DNA of 64,000 nucleotides from Sphingosinicella ginsenosidimutans (GCF_007995055.1 NZ_VOQQ01000001.1:2587001-2651000), one strand, 5' to 3'; counted from the stretch's first letter, positions 24,626 to 32,948 are shown. The notes: generated from the sequence alone by a model not told the origin. Program-made: numbers and translations.

Positions 24626-25915
24626 ATGGCGGCATCGAAGGTGGCGCTGGCCGGGCTGATCGCCCTTGCCGGGCTGACGACACCCGTATCGGCGCAAGCT
24701 CCTCAGTCCCAGCGGGCGCTCTCGATCAGCGCCAGCGAACGCAACGCGCTGGTCGCGCTGCAGACCGCTGCCGCCGGCAGCGACCGCGCCGCGCAGGATG
24801 CCGCGCTGGCGGCGGCGCGGACCGCGGCGCAGGGCCCGGATGCACGCTATGTGCTCGCCCGTCTCGAATTCCAGATCGCCCAGTCCCGCGGCGACGCGCA
24901 GGGGCAGGCGGCGGCCGTCGACGCGATGGTGGCGAGCGGCCTGGTGCCGCCCTCCGAACTTCCGCCGCTGCTCGCCAACCAGGCGTCCCGTGCTTATAGC
25001 GCCGGGCAGTTCGAGCGCGCCGACGCGCTCCTCGCGCAGATGGCGCAGCTCCAGCCCAATGATGCGACGATCGCCGCCGATTATGCCCAGCTCAAGGCGC
25101 GGCGCGGGCAGCGGGCCGAGGCGGTGACCTGGATCGGCCGCGCCATCGAACTGCAGACCGCCGCTGGGCAGGCGGTTCCGGAAAGCTGGTATCTGCGCGC
25201 GGCGGCGCTCGCCTATGACGGGCAGATGATGCCGCAGGGTGTCGCGTTCGCGCGGGCGCTCGTCAGCGCCTATCCGACGCCCACCAACTGGCGCGACGCG
25301 CTGCTCGTCTATCGCGCCTCGCAATCGCCGCCGCCGCCGCCGCGCACCGGTTCGGGCGAGCGGCCCAACGTCACGCCGCGACCCGCCGATGCCCAGCTCG
25401 ATCTCGACATCAAGCGGGCGATGCGCGCGGCTGGCGCGCTTGAGGGCGAGCGCGACTATCTCGAATTCGCCGACCAGCTCGCGACCGCCAACCAGATGGG
25501 CGAGGCCAAGGCGGTGGTCGATGAAGGCCTGTCGCGCGGCATGCTCGATGCAGGCGAGGCCGCCGTTCGCCAGATACAGACCCGCGTGACCGCCGCTGCG
25601 ACACGCGGCCGGGCCGGCCTCGCCGGATTGCGGACCCGTGCGGCCTCGGGCACCGCCGCGCAGGCGCTGGCGGCGGCCGACGCCTTTTATGGCTACGGCC
25701 AATATGCCGAAGCCGCGACGCTCTACCAGGCAACCCTGCAGAAGAGCGGCAGCGATGCCAATCTCGTCAACCTGCGCCTCGGCGCTGCCCTGGCGCTGGC
25801 CGGGCGGCGGGCCGAGGCCGAAACGGCGCTTCACGCCGTAACCGGGCCGCGCGCCGATCTCGCGGCTTTCTGGCTGGTCTGGCTCACGCGTCAACCGCAG
25901 AGCCCGACCAGCTGA
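24626..25915 (+). CDS. Exported TPR-like repeat protein, first of a tandem pair
   Basis: The 429 residues begin with a signal peptide (LAGLIALAGLTTPVSAQA, cleavage after about residue 24). The rest is helical and Ala-rich with degenerate tetratricopeptide-type repeats (YVLARLEFQIAQSRGDAQGQ, ADALLAQMAQLQPNDATIAADYAQL, YGYGQYAEAATLYQATLQKSG). It is presumably periplasmic or surface-directed. It is clearly paralogous to the next gene, with matching C-termini (NLRLGAALALAGRRAEAETA). ATG 24626 has AAGGAG 10 nt upstream. No specific function is assignable. Confidence 0.82.
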   Translation: MAASKVALAGLIALAGLTTPVSAQAPQSQRALSISASERNALVALQTAAAGSDRAAQDAALAAARTAAQGPDARYVLARLEFQIAQSRGDAQGQAAAVDAMVASGLVPPSELPPLLANQASRAYSAGQFERADALLAQMAQLQPNDATIAADYAQLKARRGQRAEAVTWIGRAIELQTAAGQAVPESWYLRAAALAYDGQMMPQGVAFARALVSAYPTPTNWRDALLVYRASQSPPPPPRTGSGERPNVTPRPADAQLDLDIKRAMRAAGALEGERDYLEFADQLATANQMGEAKAVVDEGLSRGMLDAGEAAVRQIQTRVTAAATRGRAGLAGLRTRAASGTAAQALAAADAFYGYGQYAEAATLYQATLQKSGSDANLVNLRLGAALALAGRRAEAETALHAVTGPRADLAAFWLVWLTRQPQSPTS

Positions 25916-25958
25916 TCCTCCCGCCCGCGACAGGCGGCCTGTGCAAATGGAGATGAAA

Positions 25959-27305
25959 ATGAACCGCTCGATTCTGGCTTCGGCCGCTATCGCCCTTGTG
26001 GCCCTGCCGGCCGTGCCCGCTCTCTCGCAGAGCTCGGCGCAGACGATGCGCGACGCCCAGCAGGGCAACCGGCGGGGGCATCAATCAGACGGGGAGGGCC
26101 AGCAACAGCGCCAGACGCATCTGCAGATCACCGGGCTCAGCCGGCAGGAGAGCGACGCGATGCTTCCCGCCTATCAGGCGGTGCAGAGCCAGGACTGGGC
26201 GGCGGCCACCGCTGCGCTGCCGGCGGCCCAGGCGGCCGCACAGAGCCCGACGGCGCGCTACGTCCTCGGCCAGCTCGAGCTTCAGATCGCACGGGGCACG
26301 AACAATTCGGAATTGATGCTCCAGGCAGTCAACCAGATGATCGACAGCGGCGCAGCGCCGGCAGACCAGATCGAAGCGCTGCAACGCGCGAAGACCTCGC
26401 TCACCGCGGCGAATGTCGCGCAGAGCGACCCGGCCGCGGCCGAAACGCAGCTGGCGCAGCTGCTTGCTGCGGATGCCAACAATATCGGCACCATGATCCA
26501 GCTCGCCGAGGTCAAGGAACGGCTGAACAAGCATGAGGAGGCGATCGCGCTGTTCCAGCGCGCGATCGCCGCGAGCACGGCGGCCGGGCAGGCGGCGCCG
26601 CAGGATTATTATCGCCGCGCGCTCGCCATCGCTTATGGCGCGCACCTCGCCCAGCCGTCCTTGGAGGTCGCGACCCAGCTGATCGCCGCTTATCCGACGG
26701 GCGAAAACTGGCGGGATTCGCTGCGCGTCTATCGCAGTCTCGCCACGGACAGGCAGGCCGAGCTCGATCTCTTCCGTCTGATGCACGACGCCGGCGCGCT
26801 CGCCAGCGAAGCGGAATATGTGACCTATGCGGAAACTGCCAATCGCGCGGTCGCTCTCGGTGAGGTCAAGTCGGTGCTCGATGAAGCCTTCGCGCGCAAC
26901 ATGATCCAGGCCTCGAATGCCACATCGGTCCGCGCCCTTCAGTCGAGCGCGGTGAACCGGATGCAGGCGGACCGCGGCTCGCTCGCCACCGAGGCGCGCA
27001 ACCCGGCCACGGGCACCGCGGCGCTGCGCATCGGTGACGCCTATTTCGGTTACGGCCAATATGCCGAGGCTGCACAGGCCTACCGTACGGCGCTCCAGAA
27101 GGGCGGCCAGGATGCGAATCTCGTCAATCTGCGGCTCGGCGAAGCGCTTGCGCGCGCCGGCCAGCGCGCCGAGGCGGAGACGGCGTTCCGCGCCGTGACC
27201 GGGCCGCATCAACCGATTGCCGCCTTCTGGCTGCTCTTCCTCGCCCATCCGCCGCAGGGCCAGGCGGCCCCGGCCCCGGCGCCGGCAGCAGCGCCCGCGC
27301 AATAA
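25959..27305 (+). CDS. Exported TPR-like repeat protein, second of a tandem pair
   Basis: The 448 residues start with a signal peptide (ILASAAIALVALPAVPALSQ), a Gln-rich mature N-terminus (about 40-58), then degenerate TPR helices (ADANNIGTMIQLAEVKERLNKHEEAIALFQRA; FGYGQYAEAAQAYRTALQKGG) and an Ala/Pro-rich tail. It parallels the preceding gene along its length, so the pair arose by duplication. ATG 25959 has GGAG six bases upstream. In-frame GTG 25941 and ATGs 25947/25953 are alternatives. Confidence 0.82.
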   Translation: MNRSILASAAIALVALPAVPALSQSSAQTMRDAQQGNRRGHQSDGEGQQQRQTHLQITGLSRQESDAMLPAYQAVQSQDWAAATAALPAAQAAAQSPTARYVLGQLELQIARGTNNSELMLQAVNQMIDSGAAPADQIEALQRAKTSLTAANVAQSDPAAAETQLAQLLAADANNIGTMIQLAEVKERLNKHEEAIALFQRAIAASTAAGQAAPQDYYRRALAIAYGAHLAQPSLEVATQLIAAYPTGENWRDSLRVYRSLATDRQAELDLFRLMHDAGALASEAEYVTYAETANRAVALGEVKSVLDEAFARNMIQASNATSVRALQSSAVNRMQADRGSLATEARNPATGTAALRIGDAYFGYGQYAEAAQAYRTALQKGGQDANLVNLRLGEALARAGQRAEAETAFRAVTGPHQPIAAFWLLFLAHPPQGQAAPAPAPAAAPAQ

Positions 27306-27311
27306 GCGGGC

Positions 27312-27348
27312 GGATCCGGCGCGTCGCAATTCGGGACGCGCCGAATCC
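27312..27348. terminator. Strong hairpin after the TPR gene pair
   Basis: GGATCCGGCGCGTC pairs with GACGCGCCGAATCC (14 bp, one mismatch) around a 9-nt loop. There is no T-run, so this is either a factor-dependent stop, an mRNA 3'-end stabiliser, or a processing element before the kinase gene. Confidence 0.5.
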
Positions 27349-27405
27349 GGCCCTTCCGCCGCGCCACGGCCACGTCTACCGCTCATGCCGAGGAGACGAG
27401 GCGTC

Positions 27406-29016
27406 ATGCGGTTCGACGACAGGATTGCGACGGTGCTCGCGCAGCCGGCGGAGGCGCCGGCGGCGCGTGCCGCGCGCTGGCGTCAGCTCGTCGACCTGCT
27501 CGCCCAGCCCAGGGGGGATGGCGAGGAAGCGACGGCCGCGCGCGCCTTCGAAGTCCTCCGTGCCGATCGCCCCTCGATCGACCCGGCCGTGCGCCGCCGG
27601 ATCGCCCAGACCCTCGCGGGCCTCGCGGTCGATCCCGAAATGATCGTCTTTTTTGCCGAGGATCACCCGGCGATCGCGGCGCCCCTGATCGGCGCGGCGT
27701 GGCTTTCGGCGGCAGATTGGACCGCGATCCTGCCGCGGATCGGGCCGGCGGCGCGTGGCTTGCTGCGCCACCGCCGCGATCTCGATCCCGCCGTCCGTCG
27801 CGCCCTCGGTGCCTTCGGGGCGACCGATTTCGTGCTTGAAGGCCGGGTCGCCGCCGATGGCGAGTCCCAGATCCGCGAACTTGTCGAGCGGATCGAAGCC
27901 TATCGTCGCCAGAAGGGCGAGGGCATGTTGGCCGCGGTTTCCGATCTTGACGGTGGGTCGGCGCGCATGGCCGAGAGCTTCCGCTGGGAAACCGGAACCG
28001 AGGGGGTGATCAGGTGGCTCGACGGCGCGCCCCGCGAGGCGATTCTCGGACAGAGCATCGCGCGGATCGCTGGCCCCGGTTTGCACGGCGTCGACGGCCA
28101 GGCGGCCGGCGCATTCGAGAAGCGCGCGCCCTTTCGCGATGCACGGCTGGTCATCCCGGGCGAGGGCCCCGCGGCGGGCGATTGGCGGATTTCCGGCGTC
28201 CCGGCATTCGATCAGGCAAGCGGCGCCTTCACCGGCTATCGCGGCACGGCGCGGCGGCCACGGATCGATCAGGTCGCTCGGCCCGCGAGGGCGCAAGAGG
28301 GCCTCTTCGGCGAATCGTTCCCGGCCGATGCGGTCCGTCAACTGATCCATGAGCTGCGCACCCCGCTCAACGCGATCACCGGCTTTGCCGAGCTCATCGA
28401 GGGGCAATATATGGGCCCGGCGGCGACCCCCTATCGCGCGCGCGCCGGCCGGATCATCGGCGAGGCGCACAATCTTCTGTCGGCGATCGACGATCTCGAC
28501 ACCGCCGCGCGGATCGAGACCAACCGGCTGGAGCTCGAGGCCGACGCGGTCGACGTGGCGGCGCTCGTGGGGCATCTCCATGGCTCCTATGCCCGCCTCG
28601 CCGCGCAGCGACAGGCCGAGCTGACGCTCGAGGTCGCGCCGACGCTCTCGCCGGCCGCCGTCGACGCGGCGGCGGCGGAACGGATGTTCGGGCGGCTCTT
28701 CGCCGCCACGGTCGGGCTCGTGGGGGCCGGGGAGACGTTGCGCGCGACCTTGGCGCTCGCCGGCGGGGGCAAGACGATTTCGCTCGCGATCGATCGGCCG
28801 CAGGCGATCGCCGGCCTCGGCGAAAGGGCGCTGCTCGATCCGGGTTATACGCCGCAGGGAGACTGGCCGGACGCCCCCGCACTCGGCCTCGGCTTCGCGC
28901 TGCGCCTGGTCCGCAACCTCGCCGAAGCGGCCGGCGGCGGGCTGTCGATCGGGAGTGAGCGTATCCGGCTGGATCTGCCGGCGGAGCGGGCAAGCGACAT
29001 CGCCCAGGCGCACTGA
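27406..29016 (+). CDS. Histidine kinase-like protein with degenerate ATPase domain
   Basis: The 536 residues have a helical N-terminus rich in short Arg/Ala helices (about 1-165, HEAT-like in appearance), a PAS-like middle (about 170-290, ESFRWETGTEGVIRWLDG), and a HisKA dimerisation helix with H315 (LIHELRTPLNAITGFAEL). The C-terminal region keeps a G2-like GLGFALRLVRNLAEAAGGGL, but the usual Asn of the N box and the DxGxG box are not recognisable. Kinase activity is therefore doubtful. No response regulator is adjacent. ATG 27406 is preferred, and ATG 27385 is possible. Confidence 0.8.
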   Translation: MRFDDRIATVLAQPAEAPAARAARWRQLVDLLAQPRGDGEEATAARAFEVLRADRPSIDPAVRRRIAQTLAGLAVDPEMIVFFAEDHPAIAAPLIGAAWLSAADWTAILPRIGPAARGLLRHRRDLDPAVRRALGAFGATDFVLEGRVAADGESQIRELVERIEAYRRQKGEGMLAAVSDLDGGSARMAESFRWETGTEGVIRWLDGAPREAILGQSIARIAGPGLHGVDGQAAGAFEKRAPFRDARLVIPGEGPAAGDWRISGVPAFDQASGAFTGYRGTARRPRIDQVARPARAQEGLFGESFPADAVRQLIHELRTPLNAITGFAELIEGQYMGPAATPYRARAGRIIGEAHNLLSAIDDLDTAARIETNRLELEADAVDVAALVGHLHGSYARLAAQRQAELTLEVAPTLSPAAVDAAAAERMFGRLFAATVGLVGAGETLRATLALAGGGKTISLAIDRPQAIAGLGERALLDPGYTPQGDWPDAPALGLGFALRLVRNLAEAAGGGLSIGSERIRLDLPAERASDIAQAH

Positions 29017-29072
29017 TGCCCGCGCTGGTCTTGCCGCCCCGACTCGGCTAGACGCTGAGCGGCTTCGGGAAG

Positions 29073-29147
29073 GGGCCTGTAGCTCAATGGTAGAGCCGGC
29101 CGCTCATAACGGCTAGGTTGCAGGTTCGAATCCTGCCGGGCCCACCA
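29073..29147 (+). tRNA. tRNA with CAU anticodon, probably tRNA-Ile2
   Basis: This is a 75-nt cloverleaf with an encoded CCA. The acceptor GGGCCTG pairs with CGGGCCC, with D arm GCTCAATGGTAGAGC, anticodon loop CTCATAA and T arm GCAGGTTCGAATCCTGC. CAU could be initiator Met, elongator Met or Ile2 (lysidine-modified). The absence of initiator features and the strongly paired GC acceptor, resembling alphaproteobacterial Ile2 species, favour Ile2, but tilS identity elements were not computed. Confidence 0.9.
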
Positions 29148-29167
29148 GCTTCCCGCGCCTTGGCCGT

Positions 29168-29605
29168 TCAACCGGCGTCGGTGAACATGAAGGTGGCGCT
29201 GACATGGGCGACGGGATCGCCCGGATCGCCGTCATGGGCGATGCCGCGGGTGAAGCCGACGCTGCGGGTGATTCCATAGCATTCTCCGCGCCCGACGATC
29301 GCCGCGCCGGGCCGCGCCGGCCGCAGATAATCGATCCTGAGATCAAGCGTCGCCTGCGGCCGGAACCGGCCGAGCTTCACCCACAGCGACAGGCTGGTCG
29401 CCATGTCCATCAGGCTGACAATCGGGCCGGAGGCAAGGACCCCGTCGCGGCCGGCAACGAGACGGTCGTCATAGGGGAGGCTGAGCATGCACCAGTCCGG
29501 CCCATGGTCGACATAGGAGATGCCGAGCGCGCCGCCATGGCCGTAGGTTCTGACCCGATCCATGAACAGCTTCGGATCGAAGACGGGGGCTGGCGCCTCT
29601 GTCAC
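29168..29605 (-). CDS. PaaI-type (hotdog fold) acyl-CoA thioesterase
   Basis: The 145 residues match the hotdog thioesterase pattern: LASGPIVSLMDMATSLSLWVKLG carries the conserved helix with catalytic Asp, followed by ATLDLRIDYLRPARPGAAIVGRGECY and a terminal VAHVSATFMF strand. Substrate is unknown. GTG 29605 overlaps the sufE stop (GTGA), so it is coupled to sufE. The longer frame upstream is only the sufE shadow. Confidence 0.85.
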   Translation of the reverse strand: MTEAPAPVFDPKLFMDRVRTYGHGGALGISYVDHGPDWCMLSLPYDDRLVAGRDGVLASGPIVSLMDMATSLSLWVKLGRFRPQATLDLRIDYLRPARPGAAIVGRGECYGITRSVGFTRGIAHDGDPGDPVAHVSATFMFTDAG

Positions 29606-30012
29606 GCCCGCCGCGCCGCGGTTTCGCGCACGAGCGCGATCATGTTGGGGATGCCCTGGGTCCGGTTGGAGCTCAACTGCGCCTTGAGATCGAAGGGGGC
29701 GAGCGCGGCCTCGATATCGGTGGCGAGGATTTGCGTGGGATTTCGGTCCTGGACCGCGAGCAGGACGAGGGCGACGATGCCCTTGGTGATCGCGGCGTTG
29801 GAATCGGCGAGGAAATGGAGCCGCCCGTCGTCCTTCGCGACCGGATAGAGCCACACGGAGGCCGAGCAGCCGCGGACCAGGGTGGCATCGGTCTTCAGCG
29901 CGTCGGGCATCGGCTCGAGCGAGCGGCCGAGATCGATCAGCAGCCGGTAGCGATCGTCCGCGTCGAGCAGCTCGTAATCGGCGAGGACATCGTCGAGGGA
30001 GTGGAAGGACAT
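29602..30012 (-). CDS. sufE: Cysteine desulfuration protein SufE
   Basis: It accepts persulfide sulfur from SufS for Fe-S cluster assembly. The 136 residues have the active-site Cys49 in LVRGCSASVWL, the LHFLADSNAAITKGIVALVL core and the C-terminal SSNRTQGIPNMIALVRE. The upstream neighbours (psp-associated membrane genes) are unrelated, so the suf operon must be elsewhere. Confidence 0.95.
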   Translation of the reverse strand: MSFHSLDDVLADYELLDADDRYRLLIDLGRSLEPMPDALKTDATLVRGCSASVWLYPVAKDDGRLHFLADSNAAITKGIVALVLLAVQDRNPTQILATDIEAALAPFDLKAQLSSNRTQGIPNMIALVRETAARRA

Positions 30013-30054
30013 GGCGCCGATCTAATGAAACGACGCCCGGCCGTCACCTGTCGA

Positions 30055-30270
30055 TCAGAGCTCCCCGCCGCTGGCGATGATCTCCAGCCGACGAACACGC
30101 TCGCGCAGGTGGGCAAGGTCGGATCGCCGCGCGCCGGGGCCGCGCCGGTCGATCTCGATGCGCTTGAGATCGAGCCAGGCCTGCCATCCGCGCAGCATCG
30201 CGGTCGCAGCGGCGGCAATCCCGACCAGGCTGGTCGAGCCGATGATGAGGACAGAGGCGGGATCGGACAT
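30055..30270 (-). CDS. Small membrane protein with C-terminal coiled coil (PspB-like array, member 5)
   Basis: Its 71 residues have one N-terminal membrane segment (VLIIGSTSLVGIAAAATAML) followed by a basic stretch and a short helical tail (SDLAHLRERVRRLEIIASGGEL). The tail is reminiscent of the LERI(A/V)xxx motif of the neighbouring proteins but shorter. It is the last member of the minus-strand series running from pspA and may be only a distant relative. Confidence 0.7.
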   Translation of the reverse strand: MSDPASVLIIGSTSLVGIAAAATAMLRGWQAWLDLKRIEIDRRGPGARRSDLAHLRERVRRLEIIASGGEL

Positions 30271-30281
30271 GGCCTGCGATC

Positions 30282-30515
30282 CTAGCGGTTCCTGAGATCG
30301 TCGATCTCGCGGGCGAGGCTGTTTTCCTTCTCGACCGTGATCCGCTCGAGCACGGCGAGCCGGTCCTTGAGCTGGTCGACCTCCTGCCGCAGGCGCGCAT
30401 TCTCCCGGGCGGTCGCGGGATCGCCGTCTCCACCGTGCAATTTGTAGCGCGCCTTGATGACGCTCGCGATCATCACAACGACCACGATCGCCACCACCAT
30501 CTCGAACGGATTCAT
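30282..30515 (-). CDS. PspB-like small membrane protein (array member 4)
   Basis: The 77 residues have an N-terminal membrane segment (MVVAIVVVVMIASVIKARY), then a coiled coil ENARLRQEVDQLKDRLAVLERI and a C-terminal LAREIDDLRNR. The C-terminal motif is shared with PspC and other members of the array. It is likely part of the envelope-stress locus. Function is inferred only from position and motif. Confidence 0.75.
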   Translation of the reverse strand: MNPFEMVVAIVVVVMIASVIKARYKLHGGDGDPATARENARLRQEVDQLKDRLAVLERITVEKENSLAREIDDLRNR

Positions 30516-30540
30516 CCCATTCTCCCTCTACCTGCCGCGT

Positions 30541-30798
30541 TCACGCCGTTGGCCGGTCGCGCAGCCGTTCGATCTCCTCGGCGACATCGATGCCGCGATC
30601 GGTGGCGATCCGCTCGAGCACGCGCACGCGCTGCTCAAGCCGCTCGGTCTGCGCGGCATGGACAGCGGCGCTGTCGGCGGCCTGATGCTTCAGCGCCTCG
30701 ATCTGCTTTTCCTTGAGCCGGAACCAGTGCCTGAAGATGCCCGAGATGATCGCCGCGAGCGGGATCAGGACCCAGATCCACGAAGCCGGATGCCCCAT
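30541..30798 (-). CDS. PspB-like small membrane protein (array member 3)
   Basis: The 85 residues have one membrane segment (WIWVLIPLAAIISGIF), RLKEKQIEALKHQ, and the motif ERLEQRVRVLERIATDRG followed by VAEEIERLRD. The 17-residue ERLEQRVRVLERIATDR stretch is identical in the next gene (30814-31083), indicating recent duplication within the array. Confidence 0.78.
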   Translation of the reverse strand: MGHPASWIWVLIPLAAIISGIFRHWFRLKEKQIEALKHQAADSAAVHAAQTERLEQRVRVLERIATDRGIDVAEEIERLRDRPTA

Positions 30799-30813
30799 CT
30801 GAAAAATTCCCCC

Positions 30814-31083
30814 TTAGTTGAGCGGTTCGTTGCGAAGCGATTCGATCTCGCCGGCGAGATCGGCGCCCCTGTCGGTTGCGATGCGCTCGAGCACCCGCAC
30901 CCGCTGCTCCAGCCGTTCGGCATGGGCGGCATATTGGGCCGCCTTTTCCGCCGCCTGGGTGCCGACCAGCTCGAGCTGGCGCTCCTTGAGCTTGATCCAG
31001 CGCTTGGCGATATCACCGCCGACGCCGACGATCACCGGGATCGCGACGACGATGAAGAAGAACCAGAGAAAGCCCGGAAACAT
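30814..31083 (-). CDS. PspB-like small membrane protein (array member 2)
   Basis: The 89 residues have an N-terminal membrane segment (FLWFFFIVVAIPVIVGVG), KRWIKLKERQLELVG, then ERLEQRVRVLERIATDRG and LAGEIESLRNE. It is closely related to member 3. Size and topology match PspB (one TM plus leucine-zipper-like coil). Confidence 0.78.
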   Translation of the reverse strand: MFPGFLWFFFIVVAIPVIVGVGGDIAKRWIKLKERQLELVGTQAAEKAAQYAAHAERLEQRVRVLERIATDRGADLAGEIESLRNEPLN

Positions 31084-31094
31084 GCTCAGCCTCC

Positions 31095-31415
31095 CTAATT
31101 GGCGGTGCCGCGGAGGGCCTCGATTTCCTGCGTCAGGCGGTGGCTGTCGTCGGTGACGATCCGCTCGACATTGACGAGCCGGTCCTTCATCGATCCGAGC
31201 TCGGCCCGCAGCTGGGCATTTTCCTGGCTCAAGAGCTTGATCCGCTCCATCGCCTCGTCATTTTTCTTCGGATAGATGGCCTGCCCCCAGGCGCCGTCGA
31301 GCGGATAGCCATGCTTGATCCGGAGCCAGGTCGTGAACACCCAGCCGGCGACCGGCACCGCGATCGCGACGATGATGATCGGCGCGAGGGGCAACAATTC
31401 GGCGATCTTGTCCAT
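31095..31415 (-). CDS. PspB-like small membrane protein (array member 1)
   Basis: The 106 residues have an N-terminal membrane segment (LAPIIIVAIAVPVAGWVFT), a central polar region (HGYPLDGAWGQAIYPKKNDEAM) and a coiled coil LLSQENAQLRAELGSMKDRL ending VERIVTDDSHRLTQEIEALR. This is the same C-terminal signature as PspC and the other members. It follows pspC by 19 bp. Confidence 0.75.
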   Translation of the reverse strand: MDKIAELLPLAPIIIVAIAVPVAGWVFTTWLRIKHGYPLDGAWGQAIYPKKNDEAMERIKLLSQENAQLRAELGSMKDRLVNVERIVTDDSHRLTQEIEALRGTAN

Positions 31416-31434
31416 TTCGGGTTCCTCCCTCCGT

Positions 31435-31815
31435 TCAGCGCAGCTCTTCGATCTCGCGCGCCAGGCGGCTGTTCGAGCTCGTCACATAGGCCTCCATGTC
31501 CGCGAGCCGGCGATCGAGCGCGCGGAAGCGGGCGCGAACGTCGCGGGCGCTGCGGCGCGGATTGGCGCGCACGCCCTGCCAGAATTTCTGCTCCTCAGGA
31601 TTGCGGGCATAAAGCTCGATGGGCTTCCTCGGCGCCATCCACGCGATGATCCAGTAGGCCGCGAAGGTCATCGGCCCGAGGATGAAGAGCGACAGCACCC
31701 AGGCGATGCGAACCAGCGTGACGTCGAGCCCGGTATAATCGGCGATCCCGGCGCAGACTCCCGACCATTTGCCGTTCTGCTTGTCGAGATAGAAGCGGGT
31801 GCGGGGCGAGGTCAT
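31435..31815 (-). CDS. pspC: Phage shock protein C, PspC domain
   Basis: It is an inner-membrane sensor of envelope stress. The PspC domain lies at about residues 5-65 (FYLDKQNGKWSGVCAGIADYTGLDVTLVRI, then a membrane segment VLSLFILGPMTFAAYWIIAW). The 126 residues end with a coiled tail DRRLADMEAYVTSSNSRLAREIEELR, matching the array proteins downstream. The start overlaps the pspB stop (TGATG). Confidence 0.93.
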   Translation of the reverse strand: MTSPRTRFYLDKQNGKWSGVCAGIADYTGLDVTLVRIAWVLSLFILGPMTFAAYWIIAWMAPRKPIELYARNPEEQKFWQGVRANPRRSARDVRARFRALDRRLADMEAYVTSSNSRLAREIEELR

Positions 31816-32129
31816 CAGGTCCTCCTGGACGGACGATTGGAGCGGCTTCCGAACTCGGCGATGCGATCGGTGCGGTCTTCGAGAAGCGTTTCGACCGGAT
31901 CCTGGCCGATCGAACGCCAGTTCGGGTTTTCGGCCTGGACGATGCGCTCGATCGTCACCATCCGTTCGTCGAGCCGGCGGGCGAGTTCATGCAGCTCGTC
32001 GAGCAGATTCTCGTCCTCGGTGGTGAGCGTCGCCGCCGTCTTCCACTTGCTGACATAGTGGAAGATGATCCACGGCAAACCGATGAACAGGATGCCGACG
32101 ATGAGGACCGGGAGCATCACGTCTTCCAT
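31815..32129 (-). CDS. pspB: Phage shock protein B-like protein
   Basis: The 104 residues have an N-terminal membrane segment (VLIVGILFIGLPWIIFHYV) and a coil LLDELHELARRLDERMVTIERIVQAENP. The ERM.TIERI stretch is the PspB signature, but the C-terminal ~40 residues extend beyond classical PspB. ATG 32129 overlaps the pspA stop (TGATG). Confidence 0.85.
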   Translation of the reverse strand: MEDVMLPVLIVGILFIGLPWIIFHYVSKWKTAATLTTEDENLLDELHELARRLDERMVTIERIVQAENPNWRSIGQDPVETLLEDRTDRIAEFGSRSNRPSRRT

Positions 32130-32833
32130 CACTGGTCATCCTTATCCTTGGCGGCCTCGCCGCCGTTGGTGCGACGGGCGAGGCTCGCCTTCAGCGCCTC
32201 GAGCTCGGCATCGACCTTGTCGGCGCTCCTGAGCTCGGCGATCTCGTCGTCGAGCGACTTGGGCGGCCCACCCAGGCTCAGCGCGTCGGCCTGGCCCTCG
32301 GCAAGGTCCGCATGCCGCTCGAGCACATCGAAGCGCGAGAAGGCGTCGTCGACCTTGGGGCCGGAATACATTTCCCGGAGGCGCGCGCGGTTATGCGCGC
32401 TTTCCATGCGGGTCATGATCGCGTTCTGGCGGGCACGCGCCTCGCGCAGCTTGTTCTGGAGCTTGGCGATGTCGGCTTCCGACGCTTTCAGGGCATCGTC
32501 GAGCACCTCGATCTCCACCTTCAGCTGATCGGCCATTTCGCCGGCCTTCTGCTTTTCGTAGAGCGCGGCCTTGGCGAGATCCTCGCGACCCTTGGAAAGC
32601 GCGAGCTCCGCCTTCTCGACCCAGCTTTCCTGGAGCCGGTCCATCTTGGCGATCTGCCGGCGCATCTCCTTCTGGTCGGCGATGGTGCGCGCCGCCGAGG
32701 CGCGCACCTCGACAAGCGTTTCCTCCATCTCGAGGATGATCATCCGGATCATCTTCGAGGGGTCTTCGGCCTTGTCGAGAAGGTCGGTCACATTGGCGGC
32801 AATGATATCGCGCGTCCGCGAAAAGATGCCCAT
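32129..32833 (-). CDS. pspA: Phage shock protein A (PspA/IM30 family)
   Basis: This ESCRT-III-like protein stabilises the inner membrane and restrains PspF. The 234 residues start MGIFSRTRDIIAANVTDLLDKAEDP, the amphipathic N-terminal helix. The long coiled coils follow (KMIRMIILEMEETLVEVRASAARTIADQKEMRR). Start ATG 32833 fits the family exactly. The longer frame upstream is an extension without family similarity. Confidence 0.96.
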   Translation of the reverse strand: MGIFSRTRDIIAANVTDLLDKAEDPSKMIRMIILEMEETLVEVRASAARTIADQKEMRRQIAKMDRLQESWVEKAELALSKGREDLAKAALYEKQKAGEMADQLKVEIEVLDDALKASEADIAKLQNKLREARARQNAIMTRMESAHNRARLREMYSGPKVDDAFSRFDVLERHADLAEGQADALSLGGPPKSLDDEIAELRSADKVDAELEALKASLARRTNGGEAAKDKDDQ

Positions 32834-32948
32834 GGGGAAGAACTCCTTCGAAATGTAAGCCCGTGCGGGTCGGTCCGCGCCGGTCGGTTCGCCGGAGCCC
32901 ATCCGGATGAGCTCCGAGCGTCCGACCGAAACCTTGACCCGCCGGGCG

